Source: Gordius sp. MW1 (Eukaryota > Nematomorpha > Gordioida > Gordea > Gordiidae). Taken from it: DNA of 64,000 nt. Positions 33,062 to 44,377 of this stretch are shown here, one piece after another (positions within the stretch are counted from its first letter, which is position 1; each line of letters starts with the position of its first letter). A model generated the notes under the pieces. That model worked only from the letters and a program-made list of their open reading frames with translations. It did not search any database and was not told where the DNA came from. The stretch spans positions 15,484,245-15,548,244 of the forward strand of contig OZ038528.1 in NCBI GenBank assembly GCA_964036665.1. Reading direction: 5' to 3'. The position numbers and the translations under genes are program-made.

Positions 33062-33675
33062 TGTAATGTCTGGCGACCGAGTAAAAGGGCTGCGCGAAGG
33101 ATTTAAAATAACTTTATTTACGCTAATACGTCTAAATATTTACAATTAAAGGCGATTTACAATTAAAGTGATTGGCGACGGTAAAATTGAAATGTTTCGT
33201 AAAATTACAATAAAAGGGGAAAGATGTAGGGATTGGGGACAATTACAAGGGTTTAGGAAGAGTACAAAGTTTTGGAAAAATTTATAAGGACTGAATTATT
33301 GACATGGGATTTCGCTTTTATAGCTGTTGAATCTTCCCAGAGTGGTGGACTTGATTGAACGAGCAATGTACGGGAAATCTTCAGACGGGGCTGCAAAAAT
33401 GAGTTCCATATGTGGCTGGGTTAAAAATTAAAATAAAAAGTAATTAAAAAAAGAAAGCGTCAAAGAAAATTAGCCACTTCCGCGTCTAGGTTAACCCGCG
33501 GTAAAAATGCCTTCCTTTGACCAATTCCTTTTTTTAATTATAAGGATTGCAGAACCGTTCTTTAACCCTTTTACATTAATATTAATAAAATAAATCTAAG
33601 TAAGATCAAAGTATACCGCGGACATTAAAACGCGATATACCAACATATGGTTACGTGGTATACACGTATACCACA
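33062..33675 (-). repeat. 3' LTR of gypsy element E2
   Basis: On the + strand it begins TGTAATGTCTGGCGACC and ends CGTATACCACA. 614 bp, one base shorter than the other LTR. Confidence 0.96.
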
Positions 33676-33687
33676 CCTTTCCCTTTT
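33676..33687 (-). other. Polypurine tract of E2
   Basis: AAAAGGGAAAGG on the - strand lies directly beside the 3' LTR and overlaps the stop codon of the preceding ORF. Confidence 0.8.
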
Positions 33688-34183
33688 ATTGCGAAGTCGA
33701 AGGGCCAGGGCTGTCCAAATTCAGGGTGTCCATAATCACCCCGGACTCCAGCTCTGTGATATCGTGGGGTTGGGTTGTCTTTCCCAAACCGGTTTTTAAT
33801 TTTAAGCACATTGGGGGCAGGTGTTTGGCCTTACACCCCCAACACTTCTTTCTTTTCAAGATCGGAGGACGGAGTAACGGTGGATTTCCAGATACGTTTC
33901 GTCGTTGCTCCCCGCTCGTATTTCCGTTTCTTCTGACCGCAGCCCCCTCCTGTCTTGGTCGTCTTGGAGATCTTGGGCGTTGTGGATACGACCTCCCGAC
34001 CTGGTCTGGCGGACCCAGAGAGTGCGTCAAGCTTAATAATCTTGCACTTTCGTCCGTCTCCACTTTGATTAGAATGTATACTGGAACTCTTTCGTTCCTT
34101 GATGCCGTAGATGTCACTTCCAAATCTACGTCGCACCAAGCAGCATTAATTCTCAACTGAATAGCAATAAACGTTGAACATAA
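33686..34183 (-). CDS. Env-position basic zinc-knuckle ORF (ORF3) of E2
   Basis: About 165 open codons in the same frame as the integrase, separated from it by a single TAA, with no in-frame ATG before the C-terminal third. Readthrough, splicing or a non-AUG start (TTG at 34156) would be needed. Layout: an N-terminal hydrophobic VPVYILIKVETDE segment, a Pro/Arg-rich basic middle, CWGCKAKHLPPMC (CX2CX3HX4C) around the two-thirds point, then an acidic/Ser-Pro tail ending TSQ. The zinc spacing, the MC end and the position match ORF3 of E1. No known domain was recognised. It is unlike an envelope protein. Confidence 0.65.
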   Translation of the reverse strand, partial: LCSTFIAIQLRINAAWCDVDLEVTSTASRNERVPVYILIKVETDESARLLSLTHSLGPPDQVGRSYPQRPRSPRRPRQEGAAVRRNGNTSGEQRRNVSGNPPLLRPPILKRKKCWGCKAKHLPPMCLKLKTGLGKTTQPHDITELESGVIMDTLNLDSPGPSTSQ

Positions 34184-34858
34184 TTATATAGCATCAAACA
34201 ATTTTAATTGTTCAGCATGCCTAATTTCAAATTTATTTTCCTTTAAGTCCTTAACTTTGTAGATTTTAGTACCTAACTGTTCAATAATTACACCTAACAC
34301 CCATTTAGGTTTACCCAAATAGTTTCGATACCAAACTCTTTGGTTTACCGTAAACTTTGGCACACTAATACTGGGCGATGTTTGGTGTTCAGTGAACCTT
34401 AAAAAGTCGGGTGGGTACCTTAATTTACGATTCAAAAACTCATAGCTAACCGGAGCACGATTAGGATACCGTGGTGACATATTGTGATAAAGTTTAGATA
34501 ACCACGTTCCGTCCTTCGTTACTTTAGCTATGTTCAACCATTTTTTAACAATACCTACATACCTTTCTACCTGCCCATTAGAGCTTGGATGGTACGGTGG
34601 AGTTAAAATATGGTTAATTTTATATTTTAAACAAAATTGTTTAAATTCGTTGCTAACAAAAGCTTTACCATTATCCGTAACAATTATTTCTGGAAACCCG
34701 TAATTCCCTATCAATTCCTTTAAAATTGTAATTGTTACTCTACTTGATATATTTGATATAATTTTAAATTCCGTCCAACCGGAAAACGCATCTACTATTA
34801 AGATGTACCGTTTTTTATCTAATTCGAAAAAATCTATGTGTATACGCTCCCATGGAAT
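34184..34858 (-). CDS. Integrase core and C-terminal domain of E2 (5'-truncated)
   Basis: Ty3/gypsy integrase, which inserts the element's DNA. The native part starts at about PWERIHIDFFEL and keeps all three catalytic residues: Asp in HIDFFE, Asp in VTDNGKAF and Glu in NGQVERYV. The C-terminal region (PPDFLR ... VWYRNYLGKPKW ... RHAEQL) follows. The N-terminal HHCC zinc finger is gone. Upstream codons in this frame come from the antisense host segment, so the open frame runs on to 34960 without being integrase. It is clearly related to, but distinct from, the E1 integrase. Without a start codon of its own, production of active protein is doubtful. Confidence 0.9.
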   Translation of the reverse strand: MPWERIHIDFFELDKKRYILIVDAFSGWTEFKIISNISSRVTITILKELIGNYGFPEIIVTDNGKAFVSNEFKQFCLKYKINHILTPPYHPSSNGQVERYVGIVKKWLNIAKVTKDGTWLSKLYHNMSPRYPNRAPVSYEFLNRKLRYPPDFLRFTEHQTSPSISVPKFTVNQRVWYRNYLGKPKWVLGVIIEQLGTKIYKVKDLKENKFEIRHAEQLKLFDAI

Positions 34859-35790
34859 CTCCCTACACGTTCCGCGTCTCAGCGTATAACGATTACGGTT
34901 GGAGTCCTTACTTGGAGAGCGACGAAATTTTAACTCTACCCCCTTACAATCGCATGCCATTGTACCCAGATCTCCCGCTAGTGCCGAGGTACGGACCCGA
35001 TTATGGGGACATAGATATGGAGTTCCCAGAAACTAAGTATTACGGGAGACGCATGTTATCGCCTTACGATAATATGTACGAAGATGAATGCGAGGATTGG
35101 TTAGTTCCAAGACACCCCGGGAGAATGATGGGAATTATTCAAATTCCAGAACCTCCGCTAAATTTGAGAATTGAGCGTTTGATTGGGATGGATTTGCAAT
35201 TGTTTTGGGATCCATCGATCGAAGAATATAACGATCGATTTTTGGGATATATGGTAGAAATGAGTGTTTGTGGAGGTGAATGGGTGTGTCTCAATGCTGC
35301 TCCCGTCTTGGAACATTTTTACGTGGTAACAAATCTTAACGAAGGTCAAGATTACGCGTTCAGAGTTAGAACCGAGACGATGTTTGGCCTATCACCACCT
35401 ACTGTGCCATCGAACACCATGTTTGTTGAATATTTTAGGGGTCCATTATTAGAAGAAAGAGTTCCTTACAAATTTAGAGTGCGACATTTTGAAGTTTTGG
35501 AAGCCATTTTTCCCCATTCAGGACTCATTGTTCGTGATATAGAATGGATGGTTGAAGGCGAAGTAATAGCGCCATCTTCCAAAAATTGGTGGATATGTCA
35601 CCCTGATCATATCGTGTTTTTTATACCAAAAGTGACGGCCGACTTTGCCGGACAGCATCACATAACGCTTTGGACCGATTACGGAATCGAGCATTTTGAT
35701 TTTTTTGTCACTATATTTGGGCCTCCTGGACCAATTGGTGAGCCGATATTAATTGATCAAATTTCAAAAGATGGGTGCTACCTCAACTGG
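34852..35790 (+). pseudogene. Captured titin/twitchin-like FN3-Ig coding segment
   Basis: About 310 codons open without interruption, antisense to the element. Residues 1-30 are the end of an FN3 domain (YTFRVSAYNDYGWSP). Residues 31-95 are a Pro/Tyr/acidic linker. Residues about 97-190 are a full FN3 domain (PPLNLRIERL, LQLFWDPS, YAFRVRTETMFGLSPP). Residues about 200-290 are Ig-like (WMVEGEV ... DFAGQHHITLWTDYG). From 291 a new FN3 starts (GPPGPIGEPILIDQISKDGC) and stops at ...LNW, where the primer-binding site begins. FN3/Ig arrays are typical of titin, twitchin or obscurin-type muscle proteins. The lack of introns over 0.93 kb, in a genome where exons average about 130 bp, suggests origin from mRNA. 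It is a gene fragment, not a functional gene. Confidence 0.88.
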
Positions 35791-35808
35791 ATCCCACTTC
35801 TGACACCA
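35791..35808 (-). other. Primer-binding site of E2
   Basis: On the - strand, TGGTGTCAGAAGTGGGAT lies one base after the 5' LTR. It matches the complement of an animal tRNA-Leu 3' end over 18 nt. Host-derived sequence begins at the very next base. Confidence 0.88.
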
Positions 35809-35809
35809 A

Positions 35810-36424
35810 TGTAATGTCTGGCGACCGAGTAAAAAGGGCTGCGCGAAGGATTTAAAATAACTTTATTTACGCTAATACGTCTAAATATTTACAATTAAAG
35901 GCGATTTACAATTAAAGTGATTGGCGACGGTAAAATTGAAATGTTTCGTAAAATTACAATAAAAGGGGAAAGATGTAGGGATTGGGGACAATTACAAGGG
36001 TTTAGGAAGAGTACAAAGTTTTGGAAAAATTTATAAGGACTGAATTATTGACATGGGATTTCGCTTTTATAGCTGTTGAATCTTCCCAGAGTGGTGGACT
36101 TGATTGAACGAGCAATGTACGGGAAATCTTCAGACGGGGCTGCAAAAATGAGTTCCATATGTGGCTGGGTTAAAAATTAAAATAAAAAGTAATTAAAAAA
36201 AGAAAGCGTCAAAGAAAATTAGCCACTTCCGCGTCTAGGTTAACCCGCGGTAAAAATGCCTTCCTTTGACCAATTCCTTTTTTTAATTATAAGGATTGCA
36301 GAACCGTTCTTTAACCCTTTTACATTAATATTAATAAAATAAATCTAAGTAAGATCAAAGTATACCGCGGACATTAAAACGCGATATACCAACATATGGT
36401 TACGTGGTATACACGTATACCACA
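35810..36424 (-). repeat. 5' LTR of gypsy element E2
   Basis: 615 bp, matching 33062-33675 throughout except for one extra A near 35830. Confidence 0.96.
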
Positions 36425-36429
36425 GTTAG

Positions 36430-38089
36430 TGAGCTAATTATGTAATTAAAATGATGTCTCTGCGATAGTACCACAATAACTACTACCCATAACATTTTTG
36501 CCCTTTTTGTCTATAATGACACTAGCTGCGCGTCTTAAATCAAAAATAAAAGGTAATAAATCCCGCATCCCAATTTTTAAAATTAATTTTCTTATAAAAA
36601 GGGCTCATTTATAAGTAATAATTAATTTTATATTGACCCCGTTTTACTTAATTATGCACAAGTTGTAATAGGAAATAACATGGCAATAAATTAATTTTAA
36701 GATGATTGCAGAGTCAATAAATTACAATGCTATTATAATTATGGAGAAATAGTTTCATAATGTTTATTTGAAATTTACCTTCGAAATTAGCTGAGATTTT
36801 AACCTAGGACAAATGGTAAGAAGTTTTGGAATTATGTTTTTTTAAAATTAATAAACAATTTTGATGTGATTAAAGCTACCAAAAAAGTTATAAAATCAAC
36901 GATATTTATCTAAATAGATTCAAAAAATCTAACTGTACCCTACTGAAATTGTAAAATATCATTAACCCCCCCCCCCCCCCCCCAATAATCCAGAATTATA
37001 AATTGGCTACCCAAAAATCCGGCATAAAGGTTAAAAAATCTACAATTTAAAATAATGGCTGCAGAATAAATACCTATTTTTGTCCTAAACAATCATAATG
37101 TCACGTTTGTCACCTTTGGACTTTGCCACAAATTTCCTTTTAAAAGTAATCCTTGACTTACACCCAAAATATATTCATTTTTAAATCGGAAAGTAAAAAC
37201 CGTATTTTAATCAACTTATTCATTTTAAGTAGGTTACTTATAAATGCGAATCAAATAATTCAAATTTTTAAATCATAAAATTATCATCAAATTCTTCACC
37301 TAAAAATATTAAAACTTACAGCACATATAATGGAAATTAAAATCATAGATTTTGTACTAATTGTTTGTATTAAAAACTCGCAATTTTTTCCCAATACCAA
37401 ACCAAAAGCCGACCAAATATTTCACGCAAAATCCTTGCTTTGTTTTAAAGTTCTGAGTAAGATTACGGCCTATAATTTTTATAGGCCATAAACTTCTCAA
37501 ATTTTGATTAAAACTTGGACCAATGTAGACTAGACATAACCCAAAAATTTGGACCACGCTAAATATTCCATAAAGGCGTTTAAGATTTTATATATTTTCA
37601 AAGCCTTATTAAGTTAGCCTTGGTTAAATCATAGTCAGTACTCAGTAGCCAGCATTGGAATTAGAGGGGGCAAAAATGATTTAGGGAGGGACAAAATGAT
37701 CATTTTTCTAAATATTTATAAATTTTAACAAATTTTTGGGGCTACGCCCATGATCATGTTTCTTGAATTATTGAATCTTTTGCCCTGTTTTTCCTACTTA
37801 CTAATTTATTCTAAATAAAATATCCTGTTTATATGCAATCAATGCCTTGATCCTATTGCAAAGGTGTTTATCTGCCAATTTTTAGAAGTGTTAACTCGCT
37901 CAATTATAATAATCAGCAAGGAGGGCTGATGTGACAAAATGTTATCAAAACAAATTATTGTGATCGCATAACCTTGACATAGGCATAAAAAAATTACTTT
38001 AATCTTGTAAGCCATCAAAGTATTATAAAATCCAACTTAATTGAAATTTTTAACGAGTCGCATCGCAATCATATTTTTTTCTTCCATAA
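36430..38089. other. Intergenic region upstream of secreted protein A
   Basis: Contains an 18-base C-run at about 36966 and a degenerate copy of the CATGGGCGTAGCCA MITE at about 37648-37755 (CCAGCATTGGAATTAGAGGG ... GGCTACGCCCATGATC). The small minus-strand frame at 37357-37557 has no family features. Confidence 0.5.
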
Positions 38090-39379
38090 ATGAAGGCCAT
38101 GATTATTGAAAAAAGGGTGGTAGGACTTTTAATTTTTGTTGTGGCAATTCACAATAGTGTGGTTCCCATTCATTCCAGCACTGTTGTTAATATAGGAATT
38201 TTCAAGTTGGACACAGACTCTAATGTGAAAGGATTCGATGGTTCAGTTCAATTTCGATCATCTTCAGGCGATAAGGTGGCTAAGGAATGCAAAAGTCAAT
38301 CAAGATCTGGAGGATCTGCACAACCATCAGCCGCATCGTATGAAAATATTAACCTCAAAGTTTACATATAATTTTCTTTTTTACATAAAAATATAATGTA
38401 TTTAATAAGAATATTTTTTGTATTAAATCAAATTTTTGATATAAATATTCGTCTAGATTTAAATCAGCAAAATCGGGATCGGTTTCAACGATATTTAAAA
38501 CTCCTGGTGGGTTTAACAAATGTGGACAGTAAGTTTATATTTCCTTTTTTTAAATTCACATTTTATTGCCGCATTGGTAAAGGAAACAAAGCAAAGATTG
38601 TCAAAGAAGTCACAGATTTCTAGAGTGCTTGAATGATCCTAGACATGGCGATTTGTACGTTGTTAATATACCCGGAATTTATGAACAGAAAATAAGAATT
38701 AACGATTGCAGGTAAAAAAAACACTCCAAGGGCGTACCCAGGTTTTGAATTAGGGGGGGGGGACAAAACGTTTAAAAGTTCATTTAGAGGGGGGCAAAAC
38801 ATAAATTTTTTTAATTTTTCAATGTTTTTGCATTGACAAATTTTTTTCCCCGTAAATTAGGGGGGGGGGGGGCAGCCGCCTTACACTAATTTTAATATGT
38901 AAATGATTAATTTAATTAAAAAATTAGGCTTCCAAATATATATTTTACATGAGAACTATTCAAACTCTAAGCCTTTTTCTTCCCCTAACGTTGCCTTATT
39001 CTATGTTATCCTGCATAACTTTTTAAATAACTGTTAAATAAACGATCATATCATATAGGAACAACGAAAAGGATTGCTGTAGCTCGGACAATAAAGGCAA
39101 AAAGAATGGCCATTGCGACAAAAAATATTGTACCGAGTCCGTTCTACTATTCAAAACACCTAACACTTATTTCGAATGCCAACTCGAGATGCCATTTTGC
39201 AACTGTGCCGTAAGAACCATTTGATAAATAAAATAAGACAAAATTCTGTGATTGCCAACACTGTAAGAATTTATTTATAGGAAAAGCCTCAGAGTAAGTA
39301 CTGCGATCATGATAAGCCATCGACCAAACCGCCAGGTTGCAAAAATTGCGGGAACAAACCCATCAAAATTAAAAACTAA
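38090..39379 (+). CDS. Secreted cysteine-rich protein A, unknown family
   Basis: Five exons: 38090-38337, 38457-38528, 38583-38711, 39059-39209 and 39281-39379. All have GT/AG sites, consistent phases and 232 residues. Residues about 8-30 (VVGLLIFVVAIHNSVV) look like a signal peptide. The mature part has about 14 Cys. Features shared with protein B are VNIGIFKLD, an IFKTPGGF segment, VVNIPGIYEQKIRINDC, DCCSSDNKGKKNGHCDKKYC, KTPNTYFEC and EMPFCNC. The exon 5 tail is Cys/Lys/Pro-rich and unlike B. Exons 3 and 4 have exactly the same length as in B (129 and 151 bp). I recognise no known domain. A disulfide-bonded extracellular protein is the safe inference. Intron 3 carries a MITE. Confidence 0.8.
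38724..38885. mobile_element. Degenerate CATGGGCGTAGCCA-family MITE in intron
   Basis: Starts AAGGGCGTACCCAGG and contains the family's G-runs (TTAGAGGGGGGCAAAA) and GGCAGCCGCC. The right terminus is lost. Confidence 0.6.
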
Positions 39380-39824
39380 ATATATTTATTATATATCTAT
39401 GTTGATAACAGTATATATTGCAATTATTCACAATTAAAAACTGGGAAAAATTATGTTATACATAAAATTAATAAAAATATTGTCACTTTTCCTTGCCACC
39501 CAATTTAAACCTGATAGAAATAATTTATTAGGGGAGACCGGGGCTAGTAATTTTTAAAGTTTCAAAAATAATAAATTATACAATATTAAAATTTTAACCC
39601 TATATGTATTTTGTCATAAGGTATAAGTAAAAAGATTTTGTTTGAAAAAATAAAAAATAAAAATTTTATAGAGGAAACATGGTTTTTGGAAATAATAGTA
39701 TCGTCAAAAAAATTTTATATATTTGAAATTTCGTACTTCAAATACAATTTAGAATCCAGCTCAAAAAATTTTTTTACGAATTGCAACTTAGATTTTAGCA
39801 TATGGGTAATTATTGAATTCGGTT
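39380..39824. other. AT-rich region downstream of protein A
   Basis: No gene or repeat was recognised beyond AT-rich sequence. Confidence 0.4.
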
Positions 39825-41140
39825 ATTAATTGCTATGCAATTTATGGGCTCGTTTTTTGTTGTCCGTCCGTCCGTCCGTCCGTTGTCCGTCCGTCCGTTG
39901 TCCGTCCGTCCGTTGTCCGTCCGTCCGTTACCCTCCTATCTATTTGCATTGGGTATATTAGGTTATCGATTTTTTAAATTAATTCAGGAGAAAGAGGTGC
40001 CCCACCCCTCATCTCTATCTCCCTCGCTTTCGGGCGGGGTCGGGTTTTAATTGCTACGTTATATTAATGCATAAGTATATCTATTCGTTTTTGAATTGGG
40101 TAACATTGATATTAATTGCTATAATTACCCTATGCCCTCCACTACAAGGGCCGATGCCTCTACTGATATGGGTCCCTGTGCCCCTACAAAAGCCTATGCC
40201 TCTATTAATGTGGGTTCGAACCCCGGCGAACGTTCTGAATTGCTGGTTTGATTCCCGGAGAGGGCAAAATTTTTTTTATTTTTTAAATTAAATTAACATA
40301 TTTTTCCTGTTACTACCATTGATAATATGACTTTTGGCCGTCCGCTTGTTCTATTATTATTGTTTCATTTTATTATATAATAAACATAAATAAAAGTTGT
40401 TTACTTTTAATTGCTAAGCAATTTAACTAGTTTTTGGGTTAGAATCCCGGAGTTTTTTTGACTCTTATGATTGTTCTTGTTACTATCATTGATAATGAGA
40501 CATTTTGGCCGTCCGCTGGCTGCTGACCAATGAAAAAAATGACCATAGGCCAAAATGTGAATCCGAGTTTATTTTTTCGTTTTTTTTACTATTATGTTTG
40601 TTCCTGTTACTACCATTGCTATTATGACTTTTTGGCCGTCCGCTGGCTCCTGACCGATGGAAAAAATGACCATTGGCCAAAATGTGAATCGAATTTATTT
40701 TTTTCGTTTTTTTTGACTATTATGATTGTTCCTGTTCCTACCATTGCTATTATGACTTTTTGGCCGTCCGCTGGTGACCAATGGAATAAAATGACCATTG
40801 GCCAAAATGTGATTCGAAAACTTTTTTTTCGTTTTTTTTTGACTATTATGAATTTATATCCACTTTTACCGTGTCCTGGCTGCTGACCAATGGAAAAAAA
40901 TGACCATTGGCCAAAATGTGATTCGAAAATTTTTTTTTCGTTTTTTTTTACTCTTATGAATTTATATCCACTTTTTTTTACCGTGTGCTGGCTGCTGACC
41001 AATGGAAAAAAATGACCATTGGCCAAAGTGAGCATCAAAAATATTTTTCCGTTTATTTGGCTATCATTGACTTATAGAGTATCTGTTGGTACTGACCAAT
41101 GGAGAAAAAATGACCATTGGATAAATTTTTGATTTTTTTA
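39825..41140. repeat. Composite repeat block 3 with stem-loop units
   Basis: Opens with TTAATTGCTATGCAATTTAT and a (CCGT)n-rich tract (about 39858-39931). Next come the GGTGCCCCACCCCTCATC module, TGATATGGGTCCCTGTGCCC, two box-B-like segments (GGTTCGAACCCCGG near 40213; GTTTGATTCCCGG near 40246), and then about six hairpin units near 40527, 40655, 40778, 40888, 40998 and 41096. Unit order and spacing mirror blocks 1 and 2. Confidence 0.85.
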
Positions 41141-41356
41141 ATTAAAAATTGTTCAAATTCAATAAAAAATTTCTCCCAACAATTCTGCAAATTCTTAACA
41201 TTGTGATGTTTTATAATATAATGTTTGTTAGACCCATAATCACTAAAGGCCATAAAAACTAATGTAATACGCAACTAGATGCAAACAATGCAAACACTAA
41301 ATCTAACCTTAACCCTTGCCTATATTACATTTTGCCTATATTACATTTTGCCTATA

Positions 41357-41577
41357 AATGGAAAATTTGTATAAATAATTAATTAATCATTAGGCATTTA
41401 ATACCCCCCTATAGGCATTCTCGCCCCTTCCCACCTTTCTCGCCCATAAATTGCATAGCAAATATGATACATTTATACGAAGTAAAGATGAGTCGTTCCC
41501 CCTTCCCTTCCCCTCTTCCCTTCCCTTCCCTTCCCTTCCCTTCTCCCCCTTCCCACGAGGGCCGAAGGCCCGAGTTT
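41357..41577. repeat. CT-rich module, copy 2
   Basis: Nearly the same as 24927-25138, with a longer CCCTTCC tract and ending in the same GGGCCGAAGGCCC hairpin. Confidence 0.88.
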
Positions 41578-42451
41578 TTTTATTTTACTAAATGATTATT
41601 TTATTCAATAGTGTCTAATGTTAAATCGATGTTTGAATTCGATAAAAGATTTTAAATAAATATTGTTAATTAAAAAACCGTAATTATAGATTGTAAGCTT
41701 TAATTGCATTTTTATGAGAATTGTTTAAATGCCATTGGGTAAATCATTTTTCAGGAGCTTTTTTAGTTTAATATTTTACTTAAATATTTTTTATAATACT
41801 TATAACACTCATTAATCATATATTATGTTGTATTAAAAATTCAAGAGCCTCAAATTAGTATAAAATGACTTATAACACAGAAAAATTGTAATAATATATT
41901 GTTGTTAGAATGTTGTGAAAAGGCTGAATTTAAGAAACAAAATATAATAGAATGATTAATGCAATAAATTTTTTTACTACTTTTTTATAATTAATGAATA
42001 TTTTGTATTTTAAACTATATTTAAGATTTGAATCGATTTTAAATTTGAAATATTCATTTGTTTATTAGACAGTTTTCAAGAGCTTAAATAAAACCAAAAC
42101 ATTAAGCCAATTGTTTAGACATTTAAGTTAAATATGTGTTAAGGAAAGTAGTTAGCTAATATTTGTTGCCCAGAATTTTAAAAACAGTGCTTAGAAATTA
42201 TAGCAATAATCGAGAGGAAGCATACGGTTTCTGATTCTATTATAAAGTAGGACTATGGCCTAAAAGATACATTAAGCTTTTTCTACTTTTTGTTAAAAAA
42301 AATTATCAACAAATATCCGAAAATGGGGGTTTCTGAACAGGTTCAAAGTAATAAAATTGTCGGAATTCTAGGAAATTAGTTTCACCTATCTAAAAAGGGG
42401 TTAGTAACCTAAATGGGTTATTTCGATAATTTTTCCAAAAAACAAGTCCCC
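41578..42451. other. AT-rich spacer, nothing recognised
   Basis: No coding signature, inverted repeat or element end was recognised. Confidence 0.4.
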
Positions 42452-43494
<1,043 letters not shown>

Positions 43495-44377
43495 TTATCT
43501 CGAGCTATTTTAGAGATGTTAGGGTATTTTTTATTGTCATATGAAACGTCCAAAAATATAAGATAAACATGTAAAGCGGGGTTTTATACAAAATAACGTG
43601 AAGTATAAACAATTTGGTTACTGTGTATCAATCACAAATAGTAATGGCAATTTGTTGTCTAATTTATTAAGTTTTTTGGAGGTCTTTTAATTTGACTGAA
43701 ATCCATTAAATGTAGTTTGAACTAATAAATAAAACCAGCAAAACCTATAAAAAACTGTTATGTTAAAAAGGGACTCTTCACGATTTTACATTGTTTGGAT
43801 ATTTTAGAGCGATTTAAAAGTTAGTCTACGCTTAGAAGTAATAATATTGGTTAGTTTAACTATTAATCACCATTTCAGCATATAAGTACATTTTTAAAAA
43901 TAGTATGAATTTTATTATAATAGCTACCTAAATACTACCTCCTATAGACACAAATTGTATGTAATAATTTTAACATTTTTTTTTTTTATCAAATGCTAGT
44001 TTTAATTCAAGTTATATTTAATTTAACGCGAGAATAAATGAGTTTTATCATTTGAACCAAAGAAACTTTGGAATGATTGCATGATACTAAAAGATTATCC
44101 AAATTGTGAAATTTACAACTATAAATTTTATAAATCGATAAGTTATGTAAAACTATATATAAGGTTGCAAGCTTTAGAGGTTATCTCACCTATAAATTTA
44201 TGATTGATCGTTATAAACTCATGTCCTTGATTTGTTTTAGTGAACTACAAATTATATCCATGTTTCAATATGCCCAAAAATCTTAATCCATAAGTTTAAG
44301 CCTTCTAATTTTAAATAGTTTTTTTTATAAATGTAAACAATTTCTATTTGCCAATTACTAAGAAGCCATTTTTAAGA
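43495..44377. other. Upstream region of secreted protein B
   Basis: AT-rich, with no distinct element. It presumably holds the promoter of the following gene. Confidence 0.4.

Larger units (their letters stand above)
33062..36424 (-). mobile_element. Ty3/gypsy element E2 carrying a host muscle-gene fragment
   Basis: A 3363-bp element on the - strand. LTRs are at 35810-36424 (5') and 33062-33675 (3'). By eye they differ only by one A in a short run. The 5-bp duplication GTTAG lies at 33057-33061 and 36425-36429. A perfect 18-nt primer-binding site and a purine tract are present. In element orientation the order is 5' LTR, PBS, antisense titin-like coding segment (35790 to about 34855), integrase core and C-terminus, zinc-knuckle ORF, purine tract, 3' LTR. 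Gag, protease, RT, RNase H and the integrase zinc finger are absent. Near-identical LTRs mean very recent movement, necessarily using proteins made elsewhere. Confidence 0.95.

Noticed and set aside
33726..34160. Plus-strand 144-residue frame
   Set aside because: Antisense shadow of ORF3 of E2, with no recognisable features.
34852..35814. FN3/Ig open frame as a resident host gene
   Set aside because: It lies wholly between the LTRs and target duplication of one retroelement, begins and ends inside FN3 domains, and terminates in the primer-binding site, so it is a captured fragment.
40205..40260. tRNA gene
   Set aside because: T-arm-like GGTTCGAACCCCGG is present, but no cloverleaf, anticodon arm or acceptor stem can be built around it.
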